NCBI GenBank assembly: GCA_910583675.1
Contig: CAJTYH010000004.1
Location: forward strand, 49,165-113,164
DNA from: an uncultured Muribaculaceae bacterium
GTDB lineage: Bacteria; Bacteroidota; Bacteroidia; Bacteroidales; Muribaculaceae
Length of the DNA: 64,000 nucleotides
Direction: 5' to 3'
Positions 35,651 through 45,059 of this stretch are shown here, piece by piece. The translations under genes and the position numbers were made by a program. The notes beneath the pieces are model-generated. The model was not told where the DNA came from. It ran no database searches and worked only from the letters and a program-made list of their open reading frames with translations. Each line of letters opens with the position of its first letter. Within the stretch, counting starts at the first letter, position 1.

Positions 35651-35836
35651 TTATTTTATTTTTTTTAACATACATACCATTGAGTTTCATTTAAACCATT
35701 ATTTATGTTGTCACAAATATCTTGTATTAAAATAAAAACTTAATTAGTTTCCAATTAAATAATTTCAACTTTAGAGTCCAAACAAAAAGACTAATGGGGA
35801 AAAAGTCGTAACTTTGGGGAAACAATACGACAGACT

Positions 35837-36292
35837 ATGGCATGGCTTACTACACCGCTTGAAAGCGCTGAATCGGGCAACCTCGTTATGGGTACCGTAA
35901 GAACCGACGTTGAGAAACAGATTTCAAATCCGCGTTTCCGCTACCGCGTGGAAGCCACGTGGAGCTACACTCCGGCGACATCCGGAATGCCCGACGAGGA
36001 GACCTCAGAACTTATGGAACAGGTGCAGGAAGCTTTGGAAGCGACTTTCAAGAAAGACCCCGTTGCCGTGCTGACCGGCATATACACCGGAGAGGGGGCA
36101 CGCGATCTGGTATTCTATACCCTAAGCCTCCATATCTTCCAGAGGAAATTCAACGAGACCCTTGCCACATTCCCACAACTCCCCCTCTCATTCTCCGCAG
36201 AAGAGGATCCGGACTGGACGGAGTATCGCTCGATGCTCGCCATGGCACAAAGCGCCGACGAGGATGATGACAACGCGGAGGAAGCCCTATAA
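35837..36292 (+). CDS. DUF695-like protein
   Basis: Soluble protein of 151 residues resembling the DUF695 family of unknown function. Visible are the YRVEATWSYTPA start, a helix rich in Glu/Gln, and the VLTGIYTGEGARDLVFYTLSLHIF segment typical of the family's core strand pair. The C-terminal tail is acidic (DEDDDNAEEAL). The stop codon region overlaps the convergent FAD gene by 6 bases. A TAACTTTGG element at 35809-35817 may be its -7 box. Confidence 0.7.
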   Translation: MAWLTTPLESAESGNLVMGTVRTDVEKQISNPRFRYRVEATWSYTPATSGMPDEETSELMEQVQEALEATFKKDPVAVLTGIYTGEGARDLVFYTLSLHIFQRKFNETLATFPQLPLSFSAEEDPDWTEYRSMLAMAQSADEDDDNAEEAL

Positions 36293-37849
36293 GCATGCGG
36301 CTGCAAGCGCCTCGGCGCAACGGCGACCATCAATTGCTGCGGAAACGATTCCGCCGGCATATCCGGCTCCCTCGCCGCAGGGATACAGCCCCGGCAGGGA
36401 CACATGACAGAGTTGTTCGGGATCACGCGGTATGCGCACCGGCGACGATGTGCGCGTCTCAGCGCCTATCAACACGGCATCATTGGTAAGGAAGCCCCGC
36501 GACTTACGGCCAAAATCAGAGAATCCCTGCTGCAGACGCTTGGATATGAACGGAGGGAGCAGCTTGTCAATGCGGGCGGCATGAATGCCCGGCGCATAAG
36601 AAGTGGGAGGCAACGACGTTGACGGCTTGCCATTCACAAAGTCGTGCATCCTTTGGGCCGGTGCATTCTGCGACCCATCCGCATCCTCAAAGAAACGGCG
36701 CTCCACATCTTCCTGGAAACGCATCACTTTCAGGGGATCATCCTCCCCGTAATCCTTAAGATCCTCAGGGAGCACCTCAACGACCATGCCGGAATTCGCC
36801 CATTTGCCACCACGCGATGACGGTGACATGCCGTTGACCACAAGCTGTCCGTCGCCTGTAGCCGCAGGTATTATGACACCACCGGGGCACATGCAGAACG
36901 AATAGACACCGCGACCGTCCACACGTGTCAGCATGGAGTACTCAGCCGCCGGGAGATACTTGCCGCGCCCACCGGGATTGTGATACTGTATCCGGTCTAT
37001 CAACTGTTGGGGATGCTCCAGACGCACCCCGACGGCTATACCCTTAGGCTCAATCTCCACCCCGCGACGATGCAACATCTCGTAGACATCACGGGCCGAA
37101 TGACCTGTGGCAAGGATTACCGGGCCGGCAACCACGCTTCCGTCAGACGTAACGACACCCCTGACTCTGCCGTCTTCTATCAACAGATCATCCACGCGGG
37201 TGGAGAAACGCACCTCCCCGCCGCTCTTTATGATCGTGCGCCTAAGTGCACTTATGACCTTAGGAAGCCGATCGGTGCCGATATGCGGGTGTGCGTCCAC
37301 CAGTATATCTTCGCATGCGCCGTGACACACAAGGGTGCGCAGCACCTCATCCACCGAACCCCGCTTCTTGCTGCGCGTATAGAGCTTGCCATCTGAATAA
37401 GCGCCCGCGCCACCCTCGCCGAAGCAATAGTTGCTATTCGGATCAACCACATTCTCACGGGCTATGCGTGCCATGTCCTTGCCACGCTCCTCCACACTTT
37501 TTCCCCTTTCGAGAACCACAGGACGCATCCCAAGTTCTATCAGACGCAAGGCCGCAAACAGACCGGCAGGCCCCGCACCGACAACCACAGCCTGAGGAGC
37601 GCCACTCACATCGGGATAAACCGGACAGACAGGGGTGCAATCAGCCTCGGAAGGATTCTCGTCAATCCACACCTTCAATGAAAGATTCACCATCACCTGA
37701 CGCTGACGTGCATCTATGCTCCGGCGCACAATCTTCACCAGACGGATCCTGTTTACGTCAAGACGCAGACGCGTGGACACGGCAGCCTGCAAACGCATGG
37801 GCACATAGGCAACCTCGGGGGTGACCCGCATTTCAATGGTTTCAATCAT
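36287..37849 (-). CDS. FAD-dependent oxidoreductase (HI0933/GidA-like dehydrogenase)
   Basis: Soluble flavoprotein of about 520 residues. An N-terminal domain of some 80 residues (MIETIEMRVTPEVAY onward) precedes the dinucleotide-binding motif VVVGAGPAGLFAALR. Further conserved parts are CFGEGGAGAYSDGKL, ILATGHSARDVYEML, and a C-terminal SLPGLYPCGEGAGYAGGIVSAA, where FAD is closed in. The family is widespread but the physiological substrate is unknown. The start overlaps the stop of the upstream MATE gene by 8 bases (an ATG two codons earlier is also possible), indicating translational coupling. Confidence 0.87.
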   Translation of the reverse strand: MIETIEMRVTPEVAYVPMRLQAAVSTRLRLDVNRIRLVKIVRRSIDARQRQVMVNLSLKVWIDENPSEADCTPVCPVYPDVSGAPQAVVVGAGPAGLFAALRLIELGMRPVVLERGKSVEERGKDMARIARENVVDPNSNYCFGEGGAGAYSDGKLYTRSKKRGSVDEVLRTLVCHGACEDILVDAHPHIGTDRLPKVISALRRTIIKSGGEVRFSTRVDDLLIEDGRVRGVVTSDGSVVAGPVILATGHSARDVYEMLHRRGVEIEPKGIAVGVRLEHPQQLIDRIQYHNPGGRGKYLPAAEYSMLTRVDGRGVYSFCMCPGGVIIPAATGDGQLVVNGMSPSSRGGKWANSGMVVEVLPEDLKDYGEDDPLKVMRFQEDVERRFFEDADGSQNAPAQRMHDFVNGKPSTSLPPTSYAPGIHAARIDKLLPPFISKRLQQGFSDFGRKSRGFLTNDAVLIGAETRTSSPVRIPRDPEQLCHVSLPGLYPCGEGAGYAGGIVSAAIDGRRCAEALAAACL

Positions 37850-39311
37850 CGGCATCGTCGTTTTGTGCCACTTCCGTCAAAGAGGTGGCCGGTTTCATCT
37901 TACGGTTGATACGCCGTTGCATAAACAAAAGTGTGATCACGGCCACTATGAAAGCGAGCAGGTCGCTTCCCGCCATGGACAGCCATACACCCGTCACTCC
38001 ATAATATCTTGGGAGCAGCAACAGGAACGGCAACAAGAATATCAACTGACGCGTAAGGGATAGGAATATGGAAATCTGCGGTTTCCCTATGGACTGGAAG
38101 AAATTCTGTATCACGATCTGGCATCCCACCACGGCGTAACACATGAAATAGCAGCGGAACCCTTCTCGGGCTATCGCAATCAGCCCCTCATCTATCGTAA
38201 ACAGGCGACTAAGCGTATCGGGAAACACTTCAGTGATAAAACAACCGAAAGCCGTAATCGAAGTACCTATCCATATACCCTTGTAAAGGGTCGCCTTCAC
38301 TCTGTCCCACTGGTTTGCGCCATAATTGAAGCCCAGGATCGGCTGCATGCCCTGAGTAACACCGAAAACCACCATCACAAAGAACATGGTGACACGGTTG
38401 ATGATGCCGAACGAACCGATCGCAAGGTTGCCGTCGGCTCCTCCATAGTCAAGCAAAGCCTTGTTGATGAATATCACCACCACACAAGCCGTCACATTCA
38501 TCAGGAACGGCGACAGTCCTATGGCATATATCTTCCTTAATATGGATCCCTTGCACCAGCTGTTGCGAGAATTGAAGTGCACGTAGCTCTTCTTCGAAAA
38601 GAAATGGAACAACACCCAGATAAAAGCCACAAACTGACCGGCATTGGTCGCCCATGCCGCACCTGCGATCCCCCACTTGAAGGAATATATGAATACGGGC
38701 GCGAGGATCACATTGACCACCACCGACAACAGTGCCGAGATCATGGCTTTCCGTGGATAACCCGTGGCACGCATAAGGTTGTTCAACCCTATGAATACAT
38801 ACGACATCGGCAAGCCATAGAGTATCACCTCCATGAACTCGCGTGCATACATTATCGTCTCGGCTGTAGCACCGAAGAACCGCAGTATGGGATCAATGAA
38901 TATCAGGGTAAGCCCACCGAAAAGCACTGCATGCACAAGGCAGAAGGTCACCACATTGTTTACCACATCCGTGGCCTTGGAGACATTGCGCTGGCCAAGG
39001 AATATGGAACTTATGGTAGCGCCACCAGCTGCAATCAGCGTACAGAATGCCATGACAAGGTTCATCAGCGGCAAAGTAATCGCAAGACCCGCTATAGCCA
39101 TCGCGCCCACACCGCGTCCGATGAAAATGCTATCCACGATATTGTAAACCGACACCGCCACGCTCGCTATGATCGCCGGGATGGAGTATTCCAACAGGAG
39201 CTTTCCAACCGGCTTGGTGCCAAGCGTCATAGGATCGTGACGCATGGCGCTCGGGCGCTCATTTGCCGGCTTGCATGTGGGTGAATTAGTTTGTTTGCCG
39301 GAATCAATCAT
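37842..39311 (-). CDS. MATE family efflux transporter
   Basis: Inner-membrane multidrug/cation antiporter of 489 residues with about twelve hydrophobic helices. Family features are the first helix region LLLEYSIPAIIASVAVSVYN followed by IVDSIFIGRGVG, and the second-half repeat beginning near FLMNVTACVVVIFINKALL, with QGMQPILGFNYGA. The N-terminal 25 residues are a hydrophilic extension. It is the first gene of a two-gene unit with the FAD oxidoreductase. Confidence 0.93.
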   Translation of the reverse strand: MIDSGKQTNSPTCKPANERPSAMRHDPMTLGTKPVGKLLLEYSIPAIIASVAVSVYNIVDSIFIGRGVGAMAIAGLAITLPLMNLVMAFCTLIAAGGATISSIFLGQRNVSKATDVVNNVVTFCLVHAVLFGGLTLIFIDPILRFFGATAETIMYAREFMEVILYGLPMSYVFIGLNNLMRATGYPRKAMISALLSVVVNVILAPVFIYSFKWGIAGAAWATNAGQFVAFIWVLFHFFSKKSYVHFNSRNSWCKGSILRKIYAIGLSPFLMNVTACVVVIFINKALLDYGGADGNLAIGSFGIINRVTMFFVMVVFGVTQGMQPILGFNYGANQWDRVKATLYKGIWIGTSITAFGCFITEVFPDTLSRLFTIDEGLIAIAREGFRCYFMCYAVVGCQIVIQNFFQSIGKPQISIFLSLTRQLIFLLPFLLLLPRYYGVTGVWLSMAGSDLLAFIVAVITLLFMQRRINRKMKPATSLTEVAQNDDADD

Positions 39312-39371
39312 ATATCAATCCTTATAAAACAACGGAGTACACTTGAAAAATAAGTAAGCCCCAAATATTAT

Positions 39372-39380
39372 GCAAATTTA
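39372..39380 (-). promoter_or_regulatory. Promoter -7 element for the MATE gene
   Basis: TAAATTTGC on the minus strand, 60 bases before the MATE ATG. It is divergent from the promoter of the HAD gene. Confidence 0.45.
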
Positions 39381-39414
39381 GCTAAAATGGATGGTTCAAC
39401 CGTGTTAAAAGTTG

Positions 39415-39423
39415 TAACTTTGT
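39415..39423 (+). promoter_or_regulatory. Promoter -7 element for the HAD phosphatase gene
   Basis: TAACTTTGT on the + strand, 47 bases before the ATG at 39471. The -33 region is only a weak match. Confidence 0.5.
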
Positions 39424-39470
39424 AGTTTAATCACTCTCCGCAACATCCTTAACGCTTTCAAAAAACAAAT

Positions 39471-40106
39471 ATGACATACAAAGCAGCCCTATTCGACCTT
39501 GACGGGGTTCTCATCGATTCCGAGACCCTATACACTCAATTCTGGGAAAAGGTGGGACGCGCCCATCACCTTCCCTCCCCGACTTTCGCCTACGACATAA
39601 AAGGCACGACCCTCAACGACATACTGACCACCTATTTCCCCCAACCCGAAGTACGAGCCGACGTAGACCGTATGCTCCATGAATTTGAGAACGAGATAGT
39701 TTATCCCATCTTCCCGGGGGCGTTGGAATTCGTGGATCTTCTGCGTAGCCGAGGATTGAAGACCGTGATTGTCACCTCAAGCGATGAAAAGAAGATGAAC
39801 TTCCTCTTCAACCAGCATCCCGATTTCCCATCACATTTCGATGCCATAGTTACCGCTGCAGATGTCACTCACTCAAAGCCCCATCCCGAACCCTACCTCA
39901 CCGGGGCAGCCAAGGCAGGAGCCGCTCCCGGAGAATGCATCGTATTCGAGGATTCGTTCCAAGGTCTTGAGGCAGGCCGTCGTGCAGGATGCAAGGTCAT
40001 AGGTCTCGCCACTACCAATCAGGCTGACGACGTGGCTCGCATGTCGGACATGGTAACCCCGTCGCTACATGCCTTGACAGGCTTCATGGACGAGCTCTTA
40101 AAGTAA
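39471..40106 (+). CDS. HAD hydrolase, beta-phosphoglucomutase-like
   Basis: Cytoplasmic phosphatase or phosphomutase of 211 residues. The HAD motifs are complete: nucleophile in FDLDGVLIDSE, Ser in IVTSSDEKK, Lys in HSKPHPEPYL, and the acidic pair in VFEDSFQGLEAG. The helical cap between motifs I and II places it in subfamily I with beta-phosphoglucomutase and phosphoglycolate phosphatase. It is convergent with the P-type ATPase gene, 7 bases apart. Confidence 0.9.
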   Translation: MTYKAALFDLDGVLIDSETLYTQFWEKVGRAHHLPSPTFAYDIKGTTLNDILTTYFPQPEVRADVDRMLHEFENEIVYPIFPGALEFVDLLRSRGLKTVIVTSSDEKKMNFLFNQHPDFPSHFDAIVTAADVTHSKPHPEPYLTGAAKAGAAPGECIVFEDSFQGLEAGRRAGCKVIGLATTNQADDVARMSDMVTPSLHALTGFMDELLK

Positions 40107-40113
40107 CCTGAGA

Positions 40114-42762
40114 TTATCTCTTAAAAAGCCGAACAGCCTCTCCGATCCAGAGCACCATTGAGGTAGAGCCTATTATTATCAACCAGTCGCTCAGCCTCAG
40201 GGGTACGACGGTAAAGAACTCACCGCCTACGGAAACTATAAGAACCTGCCCCAACAGGATTACAAGTGCGATAAGCTCGAAGCCGGCACAACCACGGAAA
40301 TGGAACGCCGAACGGCCAGTGGCAAAGGCGCGGGCATTGAACATGTTCCAGAACTGCATGAACACGAATGCAGTGAAGAACAACGAAAGCTCATAGGGGG
40401 AAAGCCCCTTGCCGTCTCCCATAGGCACACGCCCGAGGTCTGTCAGCGACGTAATGTCGGCATGCTCCAGATAATACAGGAATGTTACCAGGATGGCAAA
40501 GAAAGCCAATCCGGTACCGATTATGAAATTCCACATCGGACGGTTGATTATAAACGCCGTGCGCGATCTCGGCGCCTCATGCATAACCGCCGGCGAGGGG
40601 GGCAACGAGGCAAGCGCCATGGCAGCAAAGGTATCCATGATGAGGTTGACCCAGAGCATCTGGGTTACCGTAAGCGGAGACTGCATCCCCATGAAGGCAC
40701 CTGCCAATACGATAAGGCAAGCAACCACGTTGACCGTCATCTGAAAAAGAATGAAACGCCTGATATTAAGGAAGAGCGAACGACCCCACATGACGGCACG
40801 GCCTATAGAAGAGAATGAATTGTCCACTATGGTTATGTCCGAAGCCTCCTTTGCCACGGATGTGCCGTCCCCCATGGAGAGACCTACATGAGCTGTTTTC
40901 AAGGCGGGTGCATCGTTGGTTCCGTCACCGGTCACTGCTACCACCTCATTGTTGGCCTGCAACGCCTCCACAAGCCTCTTCTTGTCCATCGGACGGGCGC
41001 GGGCTATGATCTTCATATCGCCGACCCTATCACGCAGCTGCGCGTCCGTCAGTTCTGCAAATTCCGTTCCGGTTATTATGTTGCGGTCGTTATCCGACTT
41101 GTCATCCCACAGACCTATCTGACGCCCGATCTCCTTCGCGGTACCGGGAGTATCGCCGGTAACGATCTTTACCTTGATGCCGGCATCTATCACCTCGCGC
41201 ACAGCGGCCGGCACATCCGCACGGACAGGATCAGATATGGCAACTATCCCGAGGAACGTGAGATTGTCCGCCACGACCTTCCCATCTTTGATCAAAGGCG
41301 TATCACCCGTCACTTCCTGCCATGCGAAGCCGAGCGTGCGCATGGCCTGATTCTGATACTCCAGAAGCCGTGCATCCAGTTCATCACGAGTAAGGCCGAC
41401 GGTATTCCGGCACATGGCAAACACGATTTCCGGCGCACCTTTCACATAAAGTATCCTTTTCCCTGTAGCCGAATCTACTATCGTGGCCATATACTTCCTC
41501 TCAGTGGAGAACGGCAGTTCCTCTACAAGCGAGGTGCCGTCCCTCAGAGCCTGGTAGTCGGCCCCGCGTTCTTTGAGCCATAAGAGCAAGGCTCCTTCCG
41601 TAGGATTCCCTAGCACCTGAGACTTGTCTCCGGAAAGATCCAGCAAAGCGGTGGAATTCACAGCTATCCCCTCATACAACACATCATCAGAAGGATCACC
41701 GAAGAAATCGGCCTTGTATACCTGCATCTGGTTTTGAGTAAGCGTACCGGTCTTGTCGGTACATATCACCGTAGTGGCCCCCATCGTCTCACATGCATGC
41801 ATCTTCCGCACCAAATTGTTGGTCTTGAGCATGCGGCGCATGGAAAATGCCAGGGAGAGAGTAACCGCCATCGGAAGTCCCTCGGGCACTGCCACCACGA
41901 CAAGCGTTACGGCCACCATAAGCGTCTGGAGCAAATACGCCACGAAACCGAGCCAGTCGAAATCCACATTTATGAAATACATCACTATGCGCCCCACGAT
42001 AATCAATACGGCAAAAGCATAGGAGATCCGGGAAATCAGAACTCCCAACCTGTCAAGCTGTTCGTTCAACGGAGTTTTCACGCTGTCATCGATCTGCGCT
42101 GCCTCAAACACCTTGCCATTCTCGGTGCTGTCGCCTACGGCAAACACACGCATCAGTCCATGCCCTTCCATTATCTTCGTGCCACGCATCACATAGTTTG
42201 AAGGGAATGTGGCATCAGCATCAAACTGCGCCTCATCGGTGGTCTTATGACAGATCGGCTCGCCGGTAAGCGTGGATTCGTCCACACTCAGGGAGACCGC
42301 TTCCAGAAGTTCACCGTCGGCAGGTATCTCCTCACCTGTATTCAATATGACAATGTCACCCACAACGACATCTCTCTTCGGGATCTGCATGGCATGCCCC
42401 GAACGTCTCACCTGCACAGGTTCGTCGTCGTTCACACGGTTGAGGAGTTCAAACTCCCTGTCAGCCTTAAGTTCGAATATGAAAGCCAATCCGGTAGCCA
42501 GTAAAATGGCTATGAATATGCCGACAGGCTCAAAAAACACGTTTGCTCCGAGATGCAGCCCCCAATACTCATAGCATGATATACCCACGGACAATGCTCC
42601 GGCAATCAACAATATAAGTATCAAAGGATCCTTGAACTTGTCAAGAAACCGTTTCAGCAACGACTCTTTAACAGGAGGTGTCAGTACATTTACGCCATGT
42701 CTCCGGCGACTTTCTACAACTTCCGCCTCACTGAGGCCGGCATAACTGGATTTGGACTTCAT
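40114..42762 (-). CDS. Calcium-translocating P-type ATPase
   Basis: Inner-membrane ATP-driven cation pump of 882 residues in the P2 (SERCA/PMCA-like) group. The phosphorylation motif is ICTDKTGTLTQNQ, the actuator motif SLSVDESTLTGEP and the hinge VVAVTGDGTNDAPAL. Membrane helix 4 carries VVAVPEGLPMAV, the Ca-site PEGLP signature. Ten transmembrane segments can be counted. Ca2+ is the likely cargo; Mn2+ is possible. Confidence 0.93.
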   Translation of the reverse strand: MKSKSSYAGLSEAEVVESRRRHGVNVLTPPVKESLLKRFLDKFKDPLILILLIAGALSVGISCYEYWGLHLGANVFFEPVGIFIAILLATGLAFIFELKADREFELLNRVNDDEPVQVRRSGHAMQIPKRDVVVGDIVILNTGEEIPADGELLEAVSLSVDESTLTGEPICHKTTDEAQFDADATFPSNYVMRGTKIMEGHGLMRVFAVGDSTENGKVFEAAQIDDSVKTPLNEQLDRLGVLISRISYAFAVLIIVGRIVMYFINVDFDWLGFVAYLLQTLMVAVTLVVVAVPEGLPMAVTLSLAFSMRRMLKTNNLVRKMHACETMGATTVICTDKTGTLTQNQMQVYKADFFGDPSDDVLYEGIAVNSTALLDLSGDKSQVLGNPTEGALLLWLKERGADYQALRDGTSLVEELPFSTERKYMATIVDSATGKRILYVKGAPEIVFAMCRNTVGLTRDELDARLLEYQNQAMRTLGFAWQEVTGDTPLIKDGKVVADNLTFLGIVAISDPVRADVPAAVREVIDAGIKVKIVTGDTPGTAKEIGRQIGLWDDKSDNDRNIITGTEFAELTDAQLRDRVGDMKIIARARPMDKKRLVEALQANNEVVAVTGDGTNDAPALKTAHVGLSMGDGTSVAKEASDITIVDNSFSSIGRAVMWGRSLFLNIRRFILFQMTVNVVACLIVLAGAFMGMQSPLTVTQMLWVNLIMDTFAAMALASLPPSPAVMHEAPRSRTAFIINRPMWNFIIGTGLAFFAILVTFLYYLEHADITSLTDLGRVPMGDGKGLSPYELSLFFTAFVFMQFWNMFNARAFATGRSAFHFRGCAGFELIALVILLGQVLIVSVGGEFFTVVPLRLSDWLIIIGSTSMVLWIGEAVRLFKR

Positions 42763-42786
42763 ACTGTTACAATCTTTTTTCCGACC

Positions 42787-42817
42787 GCAAAGATACGAAT
42801 TAAATCACTTCAGGCAA
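42787..42817 (-). promoter_or_regulatory. Promoter of the P-type ATPase gene
   Basis: The minus strand has TTG, a 19-base spacer, then TATCTTTGC, only 24 bases before the ATG, so the leader would be short. The remaining space to the GH36 stop is AT-rich without further signals. Confidence 0.65.
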
Positions 42818-42995
42818 CCATTGCCACATAGCAAAGCGCCCGCGACTCACGCCGCAGACGCCATACAAGTAACCATGTTCTTTATTGCATACTAACTAAA
42901 TACAATTCCAAGATACTAACTGTGTGAATTATAATACAGAATTGTTACAAGCCTCAACTATGTTGAAATAAAAATCTATATTCATGTTAGAATTA

Positions 42996-45059
42996 TTATA
43001 TTTTCATGATATGCCATAATATGGACGAACGAGTCTGCGGGAGTGTGATTTTGACACCTTTTTTCAAGTCCTTTCCTCCTATTGTCCATTGACGCCCGGT
43101 GTCATCGTCTGTTATCGAATAGGTTTCCTTATCAAGTACAAACGGGAGAGCGATCTCATAGCTGTCCTCCGCGCATGTTTCTTGCCGAAACGCAGTGACA
43201 ATGCCTTCGCCACTCAAAGGATCGTTATAGGCATATACAGTCCAACCATCGGTGTCTGTATGGCCGTGCCATGGAGACAATTGGTAAAAATCCTTTGTCA
43301 GGAGATGGTTCACACTTTCCCAGGTGGCAATAATGTTTCTATAGGCATCGAAGTCAAGGTTGGCGTTATGGGTATATGATCCCGATACATTGAGTATGGG
43401 TAGGAGGGATGCCCGTACCACATAGCTGTCGGGGGTATACTCGGAATCCTCAAGTTGGTGTTGAGTATCTTTGACCGCAGAGCCATGGAAAGGTATCCAT
43501 TTGTTGAATCCTGCACTTTGAGCAAGACGCATGGCTGAAGTCGTGCGATCGTAATCGGATCGCATCAGGGGGACACCCCTTCGCAACGATTCAATGTCGT
43601 TTCGACCACCGCCGGACGCGCATGAATCCATGAACGTGCATTTGCCGTTTTTAGCACAGAAGGCAAGAATGCCGTCCCAGAGCTTATAATGACCTTGAAT
43701 GCATTTATTTTCATTTATGCCCTGACGAGGAAGCCCGTACTGTTCTTCATCGCGACTGTCAAGAATTTTCCAGGCCGCAGCAGGATCAGAGTTGTTATCC
43801 TCACGGTACATGTCAATCCCGTTTGCTCCCATCATTCGTGTGATTCTTTCGAGTGTCCACTGAAGACATTCCGGATCTCCGATGTTTGATGTAATACAAC
43901 GGTCTGTTTTTATCGCCCACTGGGGATTATATCCGAAATTTTTTTCAAGATCCTCTACATGAGTTACCCTTTCGGGTTCGAACCATGCGAGTACTTTGAC
44001 TCCAAGCGCGTGACAAGCGTCATTTGACTCCCTGAAAGAATTACCGGGCCATTTGACAGTGTCTAATTCCCAGCTGCCGATAGTGCCCCACCAGTCGGAC
44101 TTTACTGTCTGACATGCCGGGTCGAAATACCATCCCGCATCAAACCATCTGAAATCCGGCAGCAGTTTTTCGTGCTCAAGTTTTTTCAGCGTCCTCTGCC
44201 AAGTGAAATAAGTCTCGGAAATAGACCCGTCGGAATTAGGCAAACCGGTATCGCCGGCAAAGCAGGTTGTCCAAAAGGGTTTTATATCGTCTCCATTTGC
44301 ATCGGCTTTTGGCAGATTGTACTTCATGAACCATTGTCTCCATTTGTTGACGCTCGTATGCTCGTCGCGCCCCTTGTAATTCAGCAAGACGACAAGCCCG
44401 GTACGTATCTTCTCACCCGGCATCAGTACCGTTTTCAGTCCAAGATTGGTTTTGGCCTCTACAAGCGTCTGTTTGCCTGTGGCGGTGAAGTTCGCCTCCC
44501 AAGTGCCCGCCCAGCCCAAAGCTATACGGGTTCCTTCGTTTCCATGGAGGAGATCGAAATACGGAAATACGATGTGTGAGGCGCGTCCTTCGGTGGAAAC
44601 GAATTTTGACGGTGTTTTAGTCAGATCCGTACTATATTGGCGATAGAAATTCTCATGATCTCCCATGCAACCTCGCAGCACAGGGTCTGAACCCTTGAAT
44701 GTCTCTTTCAATGCATATACGTCTTCCAGTATAGATGTCGGGCGATCCCCTATGTTTTCAAACCAAACGGTATACTCGTATTGATCGAATTCAGGGTGCT
44801 CGGCTCGTTCTACGCTTACTTTCATCAAGCCGTCAATGACACCCTCATAGCCTCTATAGTGCTTGCCGTCATATGTGAATTCGTAAGGAAGCCCGCTTGC
44901 ACAAAGTGGCAGCACCGAGAAGGCAAAAATAAAAACTATTGCCCTAATCCGCGAAGCCCGGCAGAGTCCATCCGCTACCATTCTTCCAACATCGTGCATC
45001 TTATGAAGCCTCATGATTAAACCTTGTTTTAACCCACCCCGCCGGAGGAACCGGATCAT
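42996..45059 (-). CDS. Secreted alpha-galactosidase-like GH36 enzyme
   Basis: Glycoside hydrolase of up to 687 residues in the GH36/melibiase clan. It has an N-terminal beta-sandwich and then a TIM barrel with WFDAGWYFDPA, AWFEPERV, the nucleophile Asp in IDMYREDNN, and the acid/base Asp in GVPLMRSDYDR. A hydrophobic signal-like segment (AIVFIFAFSVLPLCASG) lies at residues 40-56. The ATG overlaps the upstream GH43-like stop as ATGA; an internal ATG at codon 16 gives a more normal leader and may be the true start. It should release alpha-linked galactose from oligosaccharides. Confidence 0.88.
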   Translation of the reverse strand: MIRFLRRGGLKQGLIMRLHKMHDVGRMVADGLCRASRIRAIVFIFAFSVLPLCASGLPYEFTYDGKHYRGYEGVIDGLMKVSVERAEHPEFDQYEYTVWFENIGDRPTSILEDVYALKETFKGSDPVLRGCMGDHENFYRQYSTDLTKTPSKFVSTEGRASHIVFPYFDLLHGNEGTRIALGWAGTWEANFTATGKQTLVEAKTNLGLKTVLMPGEKIRTGLVVLLNYKGRDEHTSVNKWRQWFMKYNLPKADANGDDIKPFWTTCFAGDTGLPNSDGSISETYFTWQRTLKKLEHEKLLPDFRWFDAGWYFDPACQTVKSDWWGTIGSWELDTVKWPGNSFRESNDACHALGVKVLAWFEPERVTHVEDLEKNFGYNPQWAIKTDRCITSNIGDPECLQWTLERITRMMGANGIDMYREDNNSDPAAAWKILDSRDEEQYGLPRQGINENKCIQGHYKLWDGILAFCAKNGKCTFMDSCASGGGRNDIESLRRGVPLMRSDYDRTTSAMRLAQSAGFNKWIPFHGSAVKDTQHQLEDSEYTPDSYVVRASLLPILNVSGSYTHNANLDFDAYRNIIATWESVNHLLTKDFYQLSPWHGHTDTDGWTVYAYNDPLSGEGIVTAFRQETCAEDSYEIALPFVLDKETYSITDDDTGRQWTIGGKDLKKGVKITLPQTRSSILWHIMKI

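Noticed and set aside
38577..39284. Forward open frame of 235 codons opposite the MATE gene
   Set aside because: The product is rich in His, Arg and Tyr, as expected for antisense of a membrane protein, with no start signals.
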